From Symbiodinium sp. CCMP2592 (Eukaryota; Sar; Dinophyceae; Suessiales; Symbiodiniaceae): DNA of 64,000 nt. Every line of letters begins with the position of its first letter. The stretch's first letter is position 1. Both the position numbers and the translations under genes were made by a program. Of the stretch, positions 35,276 through 46,700 are shown piece after piece. The DNA lies in the NCBI GenBank assembly GCA_905221615.1, contig CAJNDT010000001.1:2717894-2781893 (forward strand). Reading direction: 5' to 3'. Under the pieces are notes generated by a model. It had not been told where the DNA came from. It did not search any database and was given only the letters and a program-made list of their open reading frames with translations.

Positions 35276-35276
<1 letters not shown>

Positions 35277-35647
35277 AGCCCCTTGGCTCCGCCAGGTTGA
35301 GAAAGAGAGATGCTGATCAAAACGCTGGGCCTCTGCCACCCCAACAGTAACGGCTCTTCTAGAAGCCTCCGGTCCACCAACCCAAACACGGCTGTAGGCT
35401 GCATGATGGTGCATATCCTTGGGCTGATTGGGCTCATCACAGTCAATTTTGGTCCTACCTTTGACCGTGCCTCTCAAGAGGGTGCTCCCACTCATTGCTG
35501 GCCCGGAACTGAGATGAGCAACAGCAGCCACCGATGCCTGCCTTTCTTTTCAGTCTGTTCTGTGGCCGCGACTCCACAGCCTGCCTATGCGTGTTTCCTG
35601 CACCGCAGCCTTGAGCAGGATCATCCCTGGGCCTTAGAGCACTGGAC

Positions 35648-36214
35648 ATGTCGCCCAAGGAGGCGAAGGCAAAGCAACGCCGGGGCAGCGCAGCAAAAGC
35701 AGCTGCGAGGTCGAGAAGTTCGCGCTCCAATAGGGTTGCACCACCGCCGAAGGCAAAGTCGTCCAGCAGTTCGCCGACGTCCCCGCCATCGCCGGACTCC
35801 GACTCTGGAGGCGAAGGAGCCAAGGCCAGTGCATTGGCGAAGCACACCTCGGTACCGGCCGGTCCACCGCCACCAGTGCCGGTTAATCACCCCAGCCGAA
35901 GGGGTGCAGGATTCAGGCCTGCCGGCCCACCACCGCCGGTACCTGCCTTTTCTTTGCCAGGTGCTCCAGCAGGTATGCCGACCTACCCTACGCCGGCACA
36001 GGCGTTGGCAGCCGCGGCTAAGGCCCCCTCTGGTATACCGAGTCCTGCAATGGCAACAACTACCACGCCAACTACGACGCCTACGCTGCCACGACCTGGG
36101 CTACCTCCGACAACAGCCCCTGCCAAAGCTGCTCCCACTATCACGGCCAAGGCTAAGGCAACAGGGCAGATCCCCGGGTGGTCGATCACCATCAACATTC
36201 GGCCCCTCCTATGA
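35648..36214 (+). CDS. Retroelement B: basic Pro/Ala-rich ORF (188 aa)
   Basis: ATG 35648 (context GGACATGTC) opens MSPKEAKAKQRRGSAAK, then Ser/Pro-rich, then Pro/Ala/Thr-rich sequence, with no globular domain. The lysine/arginine-rich start suggests RNA or DNA binding, as in LINE ORF1 proteins. It ends at TGA 36212-36214. The next ORF continues in the +1 frame with no gap: skipping one base before the stop gives YDRVLRDVQ. A frame-0 ATG at 35310 also exists, but its product over this stretch is Arg-rich shadow sequence. Confidence 0.55.
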   Translation: MSPKEAKAKQRRGSAAKAAARSRSSRSNRVAPPPKAKSSSSSPTSPPSPDSDSGGEGAKASALAKHTSVPAGPPPPVPVNHPSRRGAGFRPAGPPPPVPAFSLPGAPAGMPTYPTPAQALAAAAKAPSGIPSPAMATTTTPTTTPTLPRPGLPPTTAPAKAAPTITAKAKATGQIPGWSITINIRPLL

Positions 36215-38531
36215 TCGAGTGCTGAGGGATGTTCAAGCACGACCTTTCTGCAGAGCTAGCACCACAGGTGCATGTGACAGCTGTCAGTTCTCTGCCGTCT
36301 CTTCCTGTATGAAGACTTGCCGATTTGTGCCCAGCAGCCTTTCGGGTCGGATTCACAAAAGCCGTGCTGTCCTTGTCAGTGTGCCAGTACTGCCACCTCT
36401 TAGGTGCCCACTGCTACTGTCACAGAGGACTGTCCTCCATGATGACTGTACCGCCCAGGCCGTCCTCATGGCAGGCTTCGAAGACCTCGCGAAGGCTCCA
36501 GGTCAGCGACGCCCCTCATCTGCAATCGGCGCACCCCTGCCTAGAGATGCTCGCCACAGGTATCAGGTCTCTCGAGACGACCACTCCGGTGTTCTTCTTG
36601 CCCACCACCGGGTTTGGATCTCAGTCTTGCTGCTGCATCTCGTGACCAGCCAATATGAGACTCTGCCGCGTCCTTGTGTGCACCTTGCAGCCCCACCATG
36701 TGGTCACCGTGTGTGCCTGCAGCTTTCTCCATACCAAGCATCACTGCAGATCCTGGAAGAATATGTGGTGCCTCAGCAACTTGCCACTACTTCTGCCCGT
36801 CCTGCATCCCTTAGGGCTGTGAGACCTCTTGCAGACTGCTCGCAGGTAACTTCTCCTCAACTTCCTAAGTCGATGGACTACCCTGTGCTAAAGTGCCCTA
36901 CCTGTGCCTTTCGAGGGATCATGGAGCCAGCCTCTGAGCATAGCTGGCCATCCTGGCAGGCAGCACTTGTCCCGCTTACAGTCGGGACAGAAGTGGAGGT
37001 GACTGATGGCCACAGACAGCACCTTATAGGCCGCCGAGCGATTGTGCTCCCTACCTTGGAGTGCGATCGCAACACCACGCGAAATGTGCGGATGATACAA
37101 GGCCCTCGAGCTGAACAACGACGTATTTATACGATCGACAGGGAGCACCTTGTTCCCCGACTGGGGTCGGAGGCTACACAAGCTTCCATGTGTGATGGAA
37201 TGGAGCCGAGTCTGAGGTGGAGATGTGCACCCCCACCATTAACCATCTTCAGCGCACGTTACCTTCTTGGCTACCAGGCCCTGGCGACCATGGTGCCCCC
37301 GGCGGCACCCAAACGGAGTCCAGCTGGCCACTATGTCCATCCCCCGTTGGAAGATGCTTCGCTTGAGGCACCCTGGGAAAAACACGCTGACCCAGCTAGC
37401 AATCGGCCCTTCTACTACCACCCAGGGACAAAGCAGGTGACTTGGCGAAAACCACGGCCGGCTCTGGTCCTTCCGAGGGAAGAGGAGATTGGGCCTACCA
37501 AGCCCAGGCGAGGCCGGTCTGAGATACCACAGCCGCGCACTCCTAGCCCACCTCCCTCCAAGCGGGTGAGAATGCATCCCACCACTGATGCTCGGCAGAG
37601 AACTACGAGCTCTGAGGCCCAGTCGTCAGGCTCTACTGCAGCCAAAGGCGCGCCAACTGCAGAGAGGAAGCCCGCTCCGGACTTTGATCCTCAATCTTCT
37701 GGTAGCCCTTCCGAGTGGAACTTGGCCGATCATGCTTTACCTGCCACCCCAGACCGGGTACTGCTCTGGGGAGCCAAAGCCAGGTCACAGCTACCACAAC
37801 CGCCCAGTGCCCCTGCCTGCACTCTGGACGTGGAAAGATTTCTCCAGAGCTTCTTCAGGACACGGCAAGGCCCAGATGGCACCACCCTTGGTTGGCTACG
37901 TGGCTGGCACGGCTGCAAGATGGAGGCACTATACTCCATCATTTACCATGGACAGCTTCTGCCGAGCACCGATGAGTCGAAGGGTGACAGGTTTCTGGCA
38001 GGCTGTCCAGGGGTGTATTTGCACCGAGACAGCCTGCAACACAAGGTGGAGAACTACATGAGATGGATACCACTATGTGGAGACGGTCTCTTTTGGGCTG
38101 CCAAGTGGGAGGTGGTGTATGCTCCCTCGGGGAGCAATAAGCATGGCAAGCGCACTGATCAGGTTATACAAAGTGCTGAATCGGTGGAGCTGGTGGCCCT
38201 CTGGCTCTCAGTACGCTCCGAGAACATGCTGCCTGACGGGACTGCTGTGCAGGCCAAATGGACTCCTGAACGTGAGGCCAATCCACGCCTCACTCAGTTC
38301 AAGCGAAGAAGCAGTGCTCTGCTACAGACTATGGACCTCACGGATCCGTCTGCCTCTTCCAGGCCTCTGCCCAGCTCCAGCCTGAGTTCTGACCCGGCGA
38401 TCGACACCAAAGGCCGACTCAAGCCGACGCCTAAAACACGCGGTCGCTTGTCACACATCCCTTCTGAACTGGAGAAGGAAGCTCACCATACAGTCGGGCA
38501 ATTTGGTGCTGAAGTCGGCCACAGCAAATAG
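36213..38531 (+). CDS. Retroelement B: ORF with WW-like domain
   Basis: Open from before 36214 to TAG 38529-38531. A Cys-rich segment comes first. Next, at about 37370-37455, is PWEKHADPASNRPFYYH...KQVTWRKPRP, which has the two Trp residues, the YYH core and the final Pro of a WW domain (a proline-ligand binding module). A Pro/Ser-rich linker follows, then a globular block at about 37,880-38,130 (GWHGCKMEALYSIIYHG, GVYLHRD, GLFWAAKWEVVYA). That block is faintly reminiscent of ADP-ribosyltransferase folds, but I would not claim it. The C-terminus is basic. A WW domain could bind the Pro-rich 188-aa protein from the same element (inference). In 36.3-36.6 kb another frame is also open. Confidence 0.55.
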   Translation, partial: DRVLRDVQARPFCRASTTGACDSCQFSAVSSCMKTCRFVPSSLSGRIHKSRAVLVSVPVLPPLRCPLLLSQRTVLHDDCTAQAVLMAGFEDLAKAPGQRRPSSAIGAPLPRDARHRYQVSRDDHSGVLLAHHRVWISVLLLHLVTSQYETLPRPCVHLAAPPCGHRVCLQLSPYQASLQILEEYVVPQQLATTSARPASLRAVRPLADCSQVTSPQLPKSMDYPVLKCPTCAFRGIMEPASEHSWPSWQAALVPLTVGTEVEVTDGHRQHLIGRRAIVLPTLECDRNTTRNVRMIQGPRAEQRRIYTIDREHLVPRLGSEATQASMCDGMEPSLRWRCAPPPLTIFSARYLLGYQALATMVPPAAPKRSPAGHYVHPPLEDASLEAPWEKHADPASNRPFYYHPGTKQVTWRKPRPALVLPREEEIGPTKPRRGRSEIPQPRTPSPPPSKRVRMHPTTDARQRTTSSEAQSSGSTAAKGAPTAERKPAPDFDPQSSGSPSEWNLADHALPATPDRVLLWGAKARSQLPQPPSAPACTLDVERFLQSFFRTRQGPDGTTLGWLRGWHGCKMEALYSIIYHGQLLPSTDESKGDRFLAGCPGVYLHRDSLQHKVENYMRWIPLCGDGLFWAAKWEVVYAPSGSNKHGKRTDQVIQSAESVELVALWLSVRSENMLPDGTAVQAKWTPEREANPRLTQFKRRSSALLQTMDLTDPSASSRPLPSSSLSSDPAIDTKGRLKPTPKTRGRLSHIPSELEKEAHHTVGQFGAEVGHSK

Positions 38532-40725
38532 TTTGGAGGCTACGACTGCTACGACAACCGCTCCGGCTGCCACCTCGGACGTCTCGCCCCAACAGCCACC
38601 GTCAGATCTACCCCGTCGAGGACCCAAACGAGCTCGACCTGACACTTCCCCTGCCACTCCGAAACCACGGAAGATGCAGACAAGGCCCAAGCCGAGACGA
38701 TCGATTTGGTTTGATGTCACGGACAATCCAGATGACCAACCACTTTCGTCCTCCACAGCTACAGCCAAAGGCCGCAGCACTGGTACGATCAAGGCCGCCA
38801 AGCTCCAAGATCGTGTCCGCAGAAGGATGGCCAGGAAGATGGAGGAAATCTTCCAGGCCAATAGAGCCGCTGGACTTCCCACGGACTCAGCTGCCTCATC
38901 CAGTGCTGCATACAAGGATCCAGCTTACAGTTCATCATGTCAGCGTCTGCATCAGCTTGGCCAGTCTTGCAAGAGGCAACACATGCCCCCTTCACTTAGA
39001 CCTGCCATGCTCTTTGCCTTCGCTCCTCTAAGGTCCAGCCCACCAGTGGCTCCGACAGGCCAAGTTGACACAGGCGGGGAACGCTTTACTGAGCGCTTGG
39101 AGTTGCAGACCTCTGCACCTAGCCTCGGGCAGCCACCTAGGTGGGTTCCCTGCTCACAAACATTTGTTGCTCCCTCCACCAGCTACTGCCTGCAACACTT
39201 GTGGCTATCAGGCTCGTGTCTGCCGACATGTCGGATGCCCGACGGCAAGCCCGGATCCTTGCAGGTCCCTTTGTTATCCTGCTGGGGCTTAGAAAGGCCA
39301 CTGAGCTCTTTCACATGCGCCTATCCAGGCCTTGAACGCCCAGTGTGCACATCTACCACCATGCCGGTCGGGCTCACATGGACCTACGGTGCCTCCCCAC
39401 ACCGTGATGATTATCGATGTGCTGTGCCTCGAGGTATGCCAGCTGCACTGGCAACAGGTCCTACTTTGTTGCATGCTCACTGCACAAGTGCTGTTCGCTC
39501 AAGTCATCAAACCTGGCAGGGGTGGCCGGATGCTTTCCTGACTGACCAACCTGAACATTGTCTGGTGTGCCTTCGACACACCAGACCATCTGCTGCTGGT
39601 CCTGCTTCGGTCCGATGCCCACCTCCACCACCAGGAGCTGGTTTGCAACCCGACGGGCTCTCAGTTCTTGCGACCGTCACTCCTAGGAGGACGATAGCTC
39701 CATCTAGCAGTTCCTTTAGCTTGCCTCCAGGTCTGTCTTCGCCACTGGGCGCAGGCCAGAGGGTCGAGCAGGCATCACTCTGGGACTCCTACTTGTCCAA
39801 TTTGTGCAGGATATCCCGGGCACGTGGCTGGCCTATCGTCTGGCGGACCCATGCTGTGAGTGGTGTCGGCTTGAGTACCGTAGATGTACACCATATGCCA
39901 CCCGTATGCAACAAACCAGCACCTCGCAGGCTAATAAGATCAGATCCCGCGAGCCTGCCTCTGACGTGCAGTTGCAACACAAAGCCTCCCACACGGCACT
40001 GGACCTGCACACTATGGATTAGCTGCGTAGACAGTCTGCTGCACCGCACTCCGATGCCGATGCAAGCATTTTTGTCAACATGGACAACTAGCACTATAAG
40101 GTGCCCCTCTCATATTCTCAACACACCTGCTCTGAGCTACTCCGGTCCCAATTCCGGAGACCGACATTTTCGTACGGCTGACAACCTGTCATCTTTCAGA
40201 CACCAGCTGGTTGTCCATCTAGCCTCCGAACAGTCGGTAGGGGCGAGGGTTGTGAGCGGTTGCCACCCGCTCACGAGACCGAAACTCACCTTCGTGGTGA
40301 GGGACGGGAAGCCGTGGCAGGAGCCCAATGAACTACACTCTGCTGTGAGGGCAGTCTTGCGGGACCCCCCACCAAACCACACTATTCGCTCTGACCCAGG
40401 AGTCACTCTAGGCACTGCCTGTTCCCCTAGCCTGACCTCCTCTCCGTTCTCAGTCATCTGTTCATCGTGGGCTGGTCCGAGCGACCAGACTGCAGGCCCC
40501 TGTGGCGTGCCAAATAACATGGACAAGCTGCTGCCAGGATATGCTCCACCGCAGTTAAAGCCCCGGTATTTCTTCCTCTACAAACAGGGCCTACCTATTC
40601 GTCTTGTTGCCCATCTGGGCTCCAGCACTTCTACATCTTACCTCTCCTGGCCTTCCTCGTTTCAGGAGGCCTCCCCCTGGAGTACAAACACCAACACCTG
40701 CCACCCGACCTATCCACACCGCTGA
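38530..40725 (+). CDS. Retroelement B: basic ORF of unknown function
   Basis: Follows the previous ORF in the +1 frame across its TAG: AAATAGT can be read AAA then AGT. It starts basic (RRGPKRARPDTS, KPRKMQTRPKPRR, RRRMARKMEEIF). The central third (about 39,140-39,700) looks poorly protein-like in this frame. Alternative frames there contain convincing stretches (ARILAGPFVILLGLRKATEL near 39,230; LNIVWCAFDTPDHLLLVLLR near 39,550), so this part is probably frame-shifted by indels. The end (TFVVRDGKPWQEPNELHS) again looks real. It stops at TGA 40723-40725, and ORF2 continues in the +1 frame. Confidence 0.4.
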   Translation, partial: SLEATTATTTAPAATSDVSPQQPPSDLPRRGPKRARPDTSPATPKPRKMQTRPKPRRSIWFDVTDNPDDQPLSSSTATAKGRSTGTIKAAKLQDRVRRRMARKMEEIFQANRAAGLPTDSAASSSAAYKDPAYSSSCQRLHQLGQSCKRQHMPPSLRPAMLFAFAPLRSSPPVAPTGQVDTGGERFTERLELQTSAPSLGQPPRWVPCSQTFVAPSTSYCLQHLWLSGSCLPTCRMPDGKPGSLQVPLLSCWGLERPLSSFTCAYPGLERPVCTSTTMPVGLTWTYGASPHRDDYRCAVPRGMPAALATGPTLLHAHCTSAVRSSHQTWQGWPDAFLTDQPEHCLVCLRHTRPSAAGPASVRCPPPPPGAGLQPDGLSVLATVTPRRTIAPSSSSFSLPPGLSSPLGAGQRVEQASLWDSYLSNLCRISRARGWPIVWRTHAVSGVGLSTVDVHHMPPVCNKPAPRRLIRSDPASLPLTCSCNTKPPTRHWTCTLWISCVDSLLHRTPMPMQAFLSTWTTSTIRCPSHILNTPALSYSGPNSGDRHFRTADNLSSFRHQLVVHLASEQSVGARVVSGCHPLTRPKLTFVVRDGKPWQEPNELHSAVRAVLRDPPPNHTIRSDPGVTLGTACSPSLTSSPFSVICSSWAGPSDQTAGPCGVPNNMDKLLPGYAPPQLKPRYFFLYKQGLPIRLVAHLGSSTSTSYLSWPSSFQEASPWSTNTNTCHPTYPHR

Positions 40726-43700
40726 CAGGTGTCGTCCTCCGTCGACTACTGATCGACCCAGTCAGGCCCCTGGCACGTCGACGCACCCCAAGCTGTGCCC
40801 TCGTCCCATTCTGTTTCTCTCGACTCTGTTCGCCCTCCCAAGGTCGATCTGGGGAGTGACTTCTGCACACCCCCTGCACTCTACAGTAGCGAGTCACTCA
40901 GGAACCCTCAGTCCGGCTGCAGTCAACTCCACTGAGTACACATTTGCCAGGAAGCGATCCTACAAACGTGCCTTACGTCGTGCTGCACAGGACCAGGCCC
41001 AGCATACGGTTTATCGAGGCCGTGTCTGTACCCTGCAACAGCTTTGCAAAGGCTATCGGGGCCATCGACCCGCCCCCCAGGCTGAGCGTCGTATGCAGCA
41101 GGCCGCTCTGAAAGTCTCCCAGGGACGCTTGTTGTTCCTTTCATGGAATGCTGGAGGACTGTCCCAGGCCCTGTGGCAGGAATTCTTGCTAACACTTGAG
41201 AATATGCCACCTGACGATAGACCCCAGATCGTGTGTGTTCAAGAAACTCATTGGACGGATAAGGTGGCGCCTCAATTCCCCACTGCTACGTGGGATGTGT
41301 ACACCTCCCCGACCACTGACAACAAATCTGCTGGGCTCCTGATTCTCCTCAACAAGCAGACTACCCGTAACTGCAGAATTGTCTACGCCGACCCTCAACC
41401 GGGCAGGGTGCAACACCTGAGGATACTCCACGACCAATGGGCAGTCGACCTGCTGCACATCTATCAAAAGCCGCACAACTCTCATCCACTCGCCCTGCAA
41501 TCCTCCAAAACCATTCGCTTAGCTGTTTGGGAGTGCATTGGTCAGATCCTGGCGGCTCTACCTGCCCGCAACACGGTGATCATGCTTGGAGATTTTAATA
41601 CCCAGATCAAGCCATGTGCTGCAGCTGGCACCAGGATCTGCTCAGGCAACAGCTCGGGTACACATCCGCCTAATCAGGCACGGTTGCAGCATCTTGTCGA
41701 GGACTTCTCCCTCCTACACCTCAACTCATGGTGCAAGGCTGCTGGCCCCACGTACCATCACAACAAAGGTGCTAGCCTCATTGACCATATCATCATGCGT
41801 TCTTGCCAAGCGGATGATCGTGCTCGGCAGGCTAGACCTCTCCGCCTGGGACTAGCCGCATGGAGACTTGGTGGCTACCATTTACCACTGAAGGCCAGTA
41901 TTCCGCTTCAGCGTTTCCACACTCTCAACAAACCGGTGGCACCCAAACGGACATGGGATCATTGGGGCTTGATGCAGGTGTGCCGCTCTGCTTGGGATCC
42001 GCGAGTACACAGTCTGCGTACTGCCGTTCAGGCATCCCTACCTGGAGTCACTGATCTTGGGCAATTACATACTACTCTGATTCACTGTGCATCCCAATTT
42101 TTCCCGCCGCCCACAGGTCAGCATCGACTAGCGCTGTGGCAGACACCACCAATGCAAGATGGTATCCGATCCATGTGGCAGGCCTACCGAGCCTGGAAGA
42201 CTGCCAAATCTCAAGATCGGCACAATCCGCTTTATGTATCCAGGTGCTATCATCACTTCAAGACGGCACACAAGGCCTTTCGTCACGCCGGGAAAGAAGC
42301 TAAGAAGCACTGGTTCCATGGCAGGCTCCAGGAACTACAGGCTGCCGCCTATTCGGGTGACTCCCGCAAACTTTATGCTGGCATCCGCACCCTTGCTCCT
42401 AAATCCTCCAAGCCGAAGGTTCAACTGCGTGATTCTGGTGGTCATCTGCAGGACCCTAAGATCCAGCTACAACAGCTGGAAACGCACTATCGTAAACTAT
42501 ATGCTGCAGACGAGGATACCAGCATCCAGGGCCCTCAGCGGACACCCATTCACATCGAGGTCACGGAGGCCGAAATGACCCTGGCACTTTCGCAATTGTC
42601 GCCCCACAAAGCTACACCTCCGAATCTAGCCACAAACTCTTTATGGAGGCTGACCTCGGACATTGTCGCGCCTCTCTTGTGCCAATGGTGCCGGCAATGG
42701 CCTCATATACCAGAGCTTTGGCGGAATGCATGGTTGACTCTCGTTCCGAAGATTCCGCGACCACTCTCACCCAAGAATCTCAGACCAATAGGGTTAACTG
42801 AATCCAGCGGCCGCGCATATGCTTCCATACTTCAGGCGAAACTGCGCCCCTATGCAGAGAGGTTCCTTATGGACCAGGCACAATTTGCATATCTACCGGG
42901 TCGCAATGCTGCTCAAGCAATACATCGTGTTGCCGCTCACTGCAAGTATGTCCAGGATCGCTGTTCAATCTCAACACCCACGGTTGTGGATCGCCACGCA
43001 CAACAACCGAAACCCTGCCCACACTTTGCAGGTGCACAACTCTCACTGGACTTGTCCAGCGCTTTCGACCTCATGGACTGGCGCTTGCTGGACAAGGCAT
43101 TACTTGCATCTGCTGTCCCGGCTGAGTTACGACACCAAATCATGTCCTGGCACTCCGAGATTTCCTATGTCCTTACCCACCTTGGGCACACTGCCAAAGT
43201 GGAGGCCCAACGAGGGCTTAGACAAGGGTGTAAACTGGCTCCGTTGCTCTGGACACTTGCCCTAGCACAGATATATCGTGAGCTCCTTGCAGAGGGGGAC
43301 CCGCTCCTCACAGCCCCTTGGCTAGAACAAAGCTCCACGATTTATGCAGATGATATCCACCTTAAAGATACCGTGCAGAACACTCGTGAGCTGGACGACA
43401 TGGTGTCTCGCTTTAGTAAGATCCTCGATGCTCTTGCCGCCCATGGTATGGTCATCAACTCGGCCAAATCAGCACTGTTGCTGAGACACAAGGGAAGTTT
43501 CATCAAAGGCTGGCTGCGACGACACCTCATACACAAACCCGAGGGAGATCTACTACGCTTTCGTAGCCCCCTGGGAAAGGTGTATGAAATTCCGTTGCGT
43601 GACCATCACACGTACTTAGGCATTCGCATCTCATATCATTCCCAGGCCAAACAAGCAGTCACCTATCGGCTACAGGCTGCGAACCAGGCATGGCAAAGAC

Positions 43701-46700
43701 TTCGTGGTGTACTGTGCTCCACCAGGCATCTTGCTCAGACACATCGTCTCAGTCTATGGAAATCCACAGTGCTTCCCACGCTGCTCTATGGCATAGCGGC
43801 ATCCAACCCAGGTGCCAAGGACATCCAGCGTATGCAGCACATGATGACCAAGCAGGTTCGAGCCATCACCCGATCTTTTGCACATCTTCAGAAAGAATCC
43901 ACACACGACCTCCTGCACAGATGCTCTCTGTTTACCATCTTGGAGCATCTACAGAGGGAAGCCGCTGCCTTGCATCGCAGCCTGACCAGCCTGAGCACCC
44001 AAACGAGCTTCGTGACCCAAGCCCAGGTGGAAACAGCTCGAGACACAGCCGCTACGCTCCACCTACAAGTGCAACGCCAATGGCAGGTACCTCTTGGTGA
44101 CAAAGAAGGCATCACTGACCCTGCAGTACACCAGTGCCAGGAATGTCATCGGGTCTTTACCTCCTTTCGGCTCCTCCGCTCTCACGAGGCTAAGTGGCAT
44201 GGACTCAAAACACCTGCTGCCGTCCCGGTGCCTTTTGACAGGTATGCACATGGAACAGAAGGACTTCCAACGTGCAGACATTGTGCCCATCCCTTCCGAC
44301 AATGGGACGGACTTGTCAAACACATCAAACGCAATCGGTGTCAGGTACTCCGTAGACTTGCTACACAACCTCCTGCTGATGCCCAACCCTTGGCTCCGAG
44401 CTCCAATGAATCCGATCCTTTACCAGTCCTTGCCCCGGTTATCCTGTCACCTCAGGACTCCTCTCAGGAGACCTACATCCTGCAAGAAGCTCAGGCTGCC
44501 ACGCCTACTCCTACTCCTGCCGTTATACCTGAACCCCCTGTCACAGACGCTCCCCTGCAGGACGGCTCCACTACACCGAGCCATGAGGCTGTTCCCCTTC
44601 ATCAGCAATCTCATGTTCTCGCAACGCTACGTGCACGCAGGTGGACTGACCTCCTTGAGAAGCCGGAGATCTACTCGTATCTCCAGCACCACTGCCCGCT
44701 GTGTTATCAGTGGCTAGCCACTCCTACCAGCATCAAGTATCATCTCACCATGCAACATCCAGAGTGGAAAGACTGCCAACCTGCGACTCTCAAGCTCCTT
44801 ACTGGTTTCCGCCGACATACTGTAGTTCCATGCCGCTACTGTCATCAGCGAAACATCAACAAAGATCGACATTGGAAACAGTGTCATGTTTTGCATATCT
44901 GTGCATTTCTAGCAGCGCATCATGACGCTCACCGCGGATCCCATGGAGCTGGACGAACAGGAGAGGCAATTTTGGGCCCAGGCTGGTCCGGTCAAACGGG
45001 AACAGGAACCGAGAAGAGATATGCTGCACCAAGCCGAGCAATCCAAGAGGCAGCGTCTGGCGCCGCAGGACCGGAACAAGGGCAAGGGCAAGGGTACCAA
45101 GGGCAAAGGCAAGGGAAAGCAGGGCCTACCAAGTCCACCCAGTGCACACCCGGCCATGGGTTACACAAATGGTTTCGGAAGCCATCCACCCAATCCCTGG
45201 ACACAGACACAGGACCTGCAGCCACTGGGAAGTCAGGATCCAGAGTGGATGGAGTACAGGATGAATCGACTATCTCAGCTGGTCCTTCGTCAGGAGCAAA
45301 TCATCTCAGCCATCCGTCAGGATCTGGTCCTCTACCTCTTCGTACGATCGGGGCCAGAAGGGATGGTGCCAGTTCTCTGCGAAGCAGCGGAGAAGTGGAG
45401 GAAGATGAAAGAGGAAGAACCCGAGAAGATCACTTACTCCCTCAAACTCATGCTATTCAAGCAACTGCTCATCACCTTACACCAGAGGTTGACCAACATG
45501 ATCGCGGACGAGGATGCTCTCGCCAAAGCCAAGAACCTGAACTGGATCGACGATCAGAAACATTGGAAACATCTCACATGGAATCCTTCCAAACAATGTC
45601 TGGAAGTCGACAACTCAGTGAGGCCAATACCGGCGGAGGATCTGTTGGCCCAACTGGTTCAGATGAGGAAGGCAGTTACGGAAGAGACCCTGGTGAGGTT
45701 CAAGTCCATGCGGAAGCTCACCACGGAGGTGACCTCCGACTGGATTCAATTCCAGATCTGCTTGTCACTTCGCCCAGAGGGAGGAGCCATGTGGAGTACG
45801 CTGAACCAGTGGATCGGTCAAGCATCGTGGCACACCCTGGGATGCAGGCTCCGTCGCGATCGACCGAACTACGACACCCTGGTCCAGGAAGTGTGGCAAC
45901 ATCAGATGCCATACTGAGTGTGCGCCCTAGTCTCAAGGCCGTCCTTCGATTGATTTTCCACAATCCATCGAATTTGTGCTACCTACACTCTACCATCTAT
46001 GCCCTTCTGTGGACAATCCTTCAGGCTAGGCTGCACGATGCCTACATTTCGCCTCCACCGCAGGCTCTTACCATGCTGTGTCCACCAATCACTGCTTCAC
46101 CTAATTGTCCCATTCAGGTGCTCCATTCGGTACCGTGGCTTATGCTGCTGCAAGCTTGGCATTCTGTACATCGTCAGCATGATGCAGCTGAGTTGCTACA
46201 ATACCTCTTACCCAGGTTCTCGCATAGTGGGTTCAATGGTGGCTGGGAGGCCAGAAACTTTGCACCTGGAGGTATTGTCACTCTTGACACGGGGCCTACC
46301 CAAGCTCCAATCACGATTGTGCTACCGGCAGGTCCAAGCTTGGAGCTTCAGGCAGCCATTGATGGGTGGAGTGCTCAGGTTACAGCCCGTTATGCACTGC
46401 TGACCCCGTCTCCCATGCTCTGCATACAACTTCAGCGCTTCGCGAATGCCGAGGGAGTCATGCGCAGGGACACCAGACCACTGGTTGTGGCCTCGACTAC
46501 AGTTCGTATGCCACTCTTTACAGGTCTGCACACTATGCAAGTTCGCTATGTTCACTACCAGGTCGTCGCCGTACAGCTTCACTACGGGGCCACTCCTGAT
46601 ATGGGGCATTACAGAACTATCCTACGAGGACAACCGCTGTTTGGGGCAGAAAAATGGTGGATCACTGATGACTTCTGCACAGCAAAGCCAGTCGGCACAG

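Noticed and set aside
35310..35647. ATG 35310 as the true start of the first element ORF
   Set aside because: The frame is open but Arg-rich shadow sequence where it overlaps the 188-aa ORF. The ATG at 35648 has better context and a more natural product.
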